Source: an uncultured Bacteroidota bacterium
Lineage (GTDB): Bacteria; Bacteroidota; Bacteroidia; Bacteroidales; P3
Length of the DNA: 64,000 bases
Assembly (NCBI GenBank): GCA_902791695.1
Contig: CADAWR010000002.1
Coordinates: 179,633 to 243,632 of the forward strand
Reading direction: 5' to 3'
A program made the translations under genes and the position numbers. The notes beneath the pieces are model-generated. The model saw only the letters and a program-made list of their open reading frames with translations, ran no database searches and was not told where the DNA came from. Shown here piece after piece: positions 61,381-64,000 of the stretch (the stretch's first letter is position 1; every line of letters begins with the position of its first letter).

Positions 61381-61570
61381 TCGATTTCAAAGGAAATCGT
61401 GAAGCGTTATACGCGTTCTGTGTATGGGAACCTGAGAAATTCCACGGAAATACAGAATCAGTGTAATGGCTTTCGCGTTTTAGCGTGGGCTTATTGCATC
61501 TTCTTATTTCCAGGTAATTCTCAGGACCTCCATACAGGAAGCGGCATACGGCGCCACGCTTCTTTTATTA
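61381..61570 (+). ncRNA. Long-hairpin structured RNA, 6S-like candidate
   Basis: About 190 bases from the consensus promoter fold by eye into a small 5' hairpin (61382-61388 with 61393-61399) and one long interrupted rod. Stems: 61401-61407/61556-61562; 61413-61427/61530-61544 (with wobbles); 61431-61441/61516-61525; 61446-61452/61505-61511; 61454-61457/61501-61504; 61462-61467/61493-61498; then an apical loop. A T-rich TCTTTTATTATT follows the closing stem. Size, rod shape and pairing of the ends are those of 6S RNA, which binds RNA polymerase, but a Bacteroidales-specific RNA or a leader of the next gene is possible. The open frame running through it is not coding. Confidence 0.65.
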
Positions 61571-61617
61571 TTAATGCTCGACGGGGCGCGGGAGAGCGGA
61601 AAAAAAAAAACGGTAAT

Positions 61618-62235
61618 ATGCGAAAATTCTACAAAGAAACTCGTGTAATTTCAATCGTATTGATTGTGCTTGCCTTTATTTTTTATCTATTAACATTTGA
61701 TTCCGTATGGGAATATACAAATCACAAATTGAACTCCGGCCAATATATTAATTGGGTTAATAATCTCGGATTGCTAATTTGGTTCTGTGGTATATTTTGG
61801 ATTTTTATCAGATTAAATATATTATCCAGCAGCAAATCTCGTGTAAAAAAATCATCAACAATATCTCTCATCGGAACCAGCATATTGTTTATATGTATAC
61901 TTCAACTACAAATATCATTTTCCTTACCTTATGGAAAGTACTTTGATATTTTTATTGCAATGGACATTCATAAGGCAGTGTGGCCTATCGGTCAAGTCCT
62001 ATCAGCAATAGGCATTATTATGCTTGCACTTCTTTATCCTCACAAATCTTTGTCATTCTTCTTTGGATGGGCATTTGTCATCATATCAGTCATATTGATT
62101 ATCGCTAATTTTATTCCATTTTACAACAATGATAAGAGTACTATTGATTTGTGGCGTATAATTCAGCCAATTCTTCATCTAATGAATGACCTATCTTTAG
62201 GTTTATTTATACTTGGATTGTCTAAACAAAAATAA
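61618..62235 (+). CDS. Six-helix membrane protein, unknown function
   Basis: 205 residues from ATG at 61618; the frame is open further upstream but that part is the structured RNA. Six predicted helices (about 10-28, 45-63, 77-97, 120-138, 143-163, 178-200) with very short loops and a conserved-looking LPYGKYFDIFIAMDIHKAVWPIGQ between helices 3 and 4. No family recognised. Codon use is strongly AT-rich compared with the GC-rich genes around it, suggesting transfer or relaxed constraint. It is followed 16 bases later by another small membrane protein gene. Confidence 0.7.
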   Translation: MRKFYKETRVISIVLIVLAFIFYLLTFDSVWEYTNHKLNSGQYINWVNNLGLLIWFCGIFWIFIRLNILSSSKSRVKKSSTISLIGTSILFICILQLQISFSLPYGKYFDIFIAMDIHKAVWPIGQVLSAIGIIMLALLYPHKSLSFFFGWAFVIISVILIIANFIPFYNNDKSTIDLWRIIQPILHLMNDLSLGLFILGLSKQK

Positions 62236-62251
62236 TAAAACATTTTATATT

Positions 62252-62626
62252 ATGAATAATCAAACTATGAATCCCTTAGAGCAGGGTATGATTGCAAAAG
62301 AGGAGTCTGTTTCCACTAAAGAAACCGTAAACAGCAAAATGCAAGACACTAAAGCTGAAAAAGTGCTTAGCACTGTTGCCACAATCATTATATGGTTTGG
62401 CTCAATTGTTAGCGCAATCGCATTCCTTGTTGGTTTAATAATGTTACTTTCCAATATGGAGCGTTGGGGAGATGAAGACAAACGTATACTTGGTCTTATT
62501 ATCATGGGAGCAAGTATTATCTCGTATTTACCAACACTTATTTCATGGGCAAGCCTAAAACTGATGGTAAATATCTCACGAAATTTATTCGATATAAAAG
62601 AGACTTTAGCCAAGAGCAAAAAATAA
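62252..62626 (+). CDS. Small two-helix membrane protein, unknown function
   Basis: 124 residues. A polar N-terminal ~45 residues (MNNQTMNPLEQGMIAKEESVSTKETVNSK...) precedes helix 1 (VATIIIWFGSIVSAIAFLVGLIMLL), a short charged loop, helix 2 (LGLIIMGASIISYLPTLISWASLKLMV) and the tail NISRNLFDIKETLAKSKK. I recall a similar helix-2-plus-NISRNL pattern in other Bacteroidota hypothetical proteins, but no function. AT-rich like its upstream neighbour and probably co-transcribed. The 41-bp tandem array starts 13 bases after its stop. Confidence 0.7.
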   Translation: MNNQTMNPLEQGMIAKEESVSTKETVNSKMQDTKAEKVLSTVATIIIWFGSIVSAIAFLVGLIMLLSNMERWGDEDKRILGLIIMGASIISYLPTLISWASLKLMVNISRNLFDIKETLAKSKK

Positions 62627-62638
62627 GTCTCATTAGCT

Positions 62639-62884
62639 CCAAACGATTTTGAAAACGGCTAAAATGAGTGTCGCTAGGCCCAAACGATTTTGAAAACGGC
62701 CAAAATGAGTGTCGCCAGGCCCAAATGATTTTGAAAATGACAAAAATGAGTGTCGCAAGGCCCAATTGATTTTAAAAATGGCCAAAATGAGTGTCGCCAG
62801 GCCCAATCAATTATAAAAACGGCTAAAATGAGTGTCGCTAGGCCCAAATGATTTTAAAAATGGCTAAAATGAGTGTCGCCAGGC
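62639..62884. repeat. Six tandem 41-bp repeats
   Basis: Six contiguous units of exactly 41 bases (starts 62639, 62680, 62721, 62762, 62803, 62844). The AAAATGAGTGTCGC part is invariant; the ATTTTGAAAACGGC part varies by unit. There are no unique spacers. 41 is not a multiple of three, so it does not encode a repeated peptide. Confidence 0.95.
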
Positions 62885-62925
62885 TGTTTCAAAATTAAAA
62901 CACGGTTTCGCAGCTTGCGACGGGA

Positions 62926-63078
62926 GCCCCGTAGGGGCGACATTATTTAGCCGTGGGCGTAAGCCCACGGAATGAAATCGAGAAAACACTTTGAGCCCCG
63001 TAGGGGCGGCACGGCTGTTTGGTTTATTGTCTACCGTGGGCTCACGCCCACGGCTAACATCTGTCGCCCCTACGGGGC
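62926..63078. repeat. Two inverted copies of a 45-base double-palindrome element
   Basis: Each copy joins GCCCCGTAGGGGC to CCGTGGGCKYRMGCCCACGG through about 12 bases with TTAGCC. Copy 1 is 62926-62970 (plus), copy 2 is 63034-63078 (minus), about 40 of 45 identical. A lone GCCCCGTAGGGGC lies between (62995-63007). Similar elements recur in Bacteroidota genomes. It fills most of the gap 62885-63084 and ends seven bases from the pheT stop, where it may also act as a hairpin terminator. Confidence 0.85.
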
Positions 63079-63084
63079 TCTACG

Positions 63085-64000
63085 CTATCCGCGGATCTTC
63101 GCGCCCAGCTGGGTCTCTAGGGTCTTCTGGATCTTGGACATGGTGGACTCAATCTGCTTGTCGTTGAGAGTCTTGTCCTTGTCCTGCAGGATGAAACTGA
63201 CGGCGTAGGACTTGAAGCCTTCGGTGATGCCCTTGCCCTCGTAGACGTCGAAGAGACTGACGCTCTTGAGGAGCTTCTTCTCGCACTGCAGGGCGGCCTG
63301 CTCGACCTGAGCGAAGGTGACGTCCTTGCGCAGGATGAGGGCCAGGTCGCGGCGCACCTCTGGGAATTTGGCCACCTCCTGGTAGAGCACCTCTTTGGTG
63401 GGGTACTGCTTGAGGAGGAGAGTCCAGTTGAGGTCGGCATAATAGACGGGCTGCTTGATGTCCATCTTCTTTAGCGTCTCGCGACCGATGCGGCCGATGG
63501 TGCCCAGCAGCTTCTTGCTGTCGCGCTGGATGATGTCGAGACCTTCGGCGAAGAACTTGTACTGCGTCGGCACCATCTCCACGCGGCCCATGTTGACGCG
63601 CATGCGGTGCAGGATGTCCATGACATAGGCCTTGAGGTAGAAGAAGTCGGTCTCGGCGGGCTTCATCTTCCAGCTCTCGGGCGTCATGTTGCCGGTCATG
63701 AAGATGCTGACGTGCTCGGTCTCGTTGAAGCGCTTGGTGACGGGGAGATCGTTAAGGTCGTTAGAGTCCTTAAGGTCAGCCTTCACATAGCTGCGGCCAT
63801 ACTCATAGAGCTTCTGGTCGAGGATACGGAAGTTGATATTGCGGGCGATGCACTCGAGGCCGCTGTAGAGCAGCGTCTGACGCATGACGTTGAGTTCCTT
63901 GGAGAGGGGGTTGATGATGGGGATGCAGCGGTCGGCGGGGAAGTCGGGGTTCTCGTCGTAGTATTCGCTCTTGGTCAGCGAGTTGTTCATAATCTCGCTG
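63085..64000 (-). CDS. pheT: Phenylalanyl-tRNA synthetase beta subunit, 3' part (5' end outside window)
   Basis: The last ~305 residues of PheT. The frame stays open to base 64000, so the gene begins beyond the window; the Met at 63990 is internal. Visible parts: the B6-B7 catalytic-like core (IPIINPLSKELNVMRQTLLYSGLECIARN, IFMTGNMTPESW) and the C-terminal FDX-ACB anticodon-binding domain (KFPEVRRDLALILRKDVTFAQVEQAALQ...LFDVYEGKGITEGFKSYAVSFILQDKDKTLNDKQIESTMSKIQKTLE). It pairs with PheS to charge tRNA-Phe. Confidence 0.96.
   Translation of the reverse strand, partial: SEIMNNSLTKSEYYDENPDFPADRCIPIINPLSKELNVMRQTLLYSGLECIARNINFRILDQKLYEYGRSYVKADLKDSNDLNDLPVTKRFNETEHVSIFMTGNMTPESWKMKPAETDFFYLKAYVMDILHRMRVNMGRVEMVPTQYKFFAEGLDIIQRDSKKLLGTIGRIGRETLKKMDIKQPVYYADLNWTLLLKQYPTKEVLYQEVAKFPEVRRDLALILRKDVTFAQVEQAALQCEKKLLKSVSLFDVYEGKGITEGFKSYAVSFILQDKDKTLNDKQIESTMSKIQKTLETQLGAKIRG

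Noticed and set aside
61375-61617. N-terminal 81-residue extension of the membrane protein at 61618
   Set aside because: The DNA is the structured RNA behind a promoter; its first base is at the promoter itself, so a messenger could not carry that start.
62639-62884. Regular ~41-bp repeats as a CRISPR array
   Set aside because: Units are contiguous with no unique spacers, half of each unit drifts, and no cas genes are present.

Overview
The window reads as a chromosomal segment of a Bacteroidales bacterium (phylum Bacteroidota). Support: promoters of the Bacteroidota type (TAnnTTTG at -7, TTTG about 19 bases upstream; the best is at 61347-61377), type IX secretion parts (PorQ and two proteins with C-terminal sorting domains), aguA/aguB, mpl, a C_GCAxxG_C_C protein, a DUF2027-like protein and an IspG of Bacteroidota sequence type. 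Coding DNA is rather GC-rich. Intergenic DNA is AT-rich and full of short palindromes and 7-bp simple repeats. Genus cannot be told from the sequence alone. No tRNA, rRNA, insertion sequence, prophage or CRISPR array was seen.

Layout. 1-7.3 kb: 3' part of alaS, a small phage-type protein, an S41 protease, the agmatine-to-putrescine pair aguB-aguA and two secreted proteins. 7.7-14 kb: yajC, then a complete RND efflux operon (TolC-like channel, lipoprotein adaptor, AcrB-type pump) ending in a PII-like protein. 14-18.5 kb, minus strand: carbamate kinase, ornithine carbamoyltransferase, an AspT-family transporter and an outer-membrane barrel, which looks like a citrulline/ornithine catabolic unit without arginine deiminase. 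18.9-26.8 kb, plus strand: tpiA, a LolE-like permease, an orphan histidine kinase, then a TolC-MacA-MacB tripartite ABC exporter, mostly joined by 4-bp stop/start overlaps.

27-41.3 kb: glyS, lplA, porQ, kamA, two lipoproteins (one NlpC/P60), a DivIC/FtsB-like divisome protein, an MltD-like transglycosylase, an Omp85-like barrel, a glutamate symporter, a PlsC-like acyltransferase, queA and rarA. 41.3-51.6 kb, minus strand: ispG (compact, with an apparent N-terminal frameshift), a DUF2027-like protein, mpl, an HD hydrolase, a redox-type Cys protein, a TrmH methyltransferase, sufB without sufCD, a MATE exporter and an HtrA protease. 52.5-57.9 kb: a 1776-residue fibronectin-III/adhesin protein exported by T9SS. 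58-61.1 kb: RsmI-like methyltransferase, DUF1905, SanA/YdcF, RluB-like pseudouridine synthase and an unknown protein. 61.1-63.1 kb: an AT-rich island with a probable structured RNA, two unknown membrane proteins and three repeat families. The window ends in pheT (3' part).

The most noteworthy points are: the long hairpin RNA behind a consensus promoter (61381-61570); 11-bp-phased palindromic intergenic elements at 7.6, 18.7 and 34.8 kb; heptanucleotide repeats that sit at gene junctions and supply stop codons, and that also occur inside genes; the arcC-arcB-AspT-porin locus; an ispG lacking the extra domain usual in this phylum; and a diverged 5' remnant of the rsmI-like gene on the far side of the giant adhesin gene.
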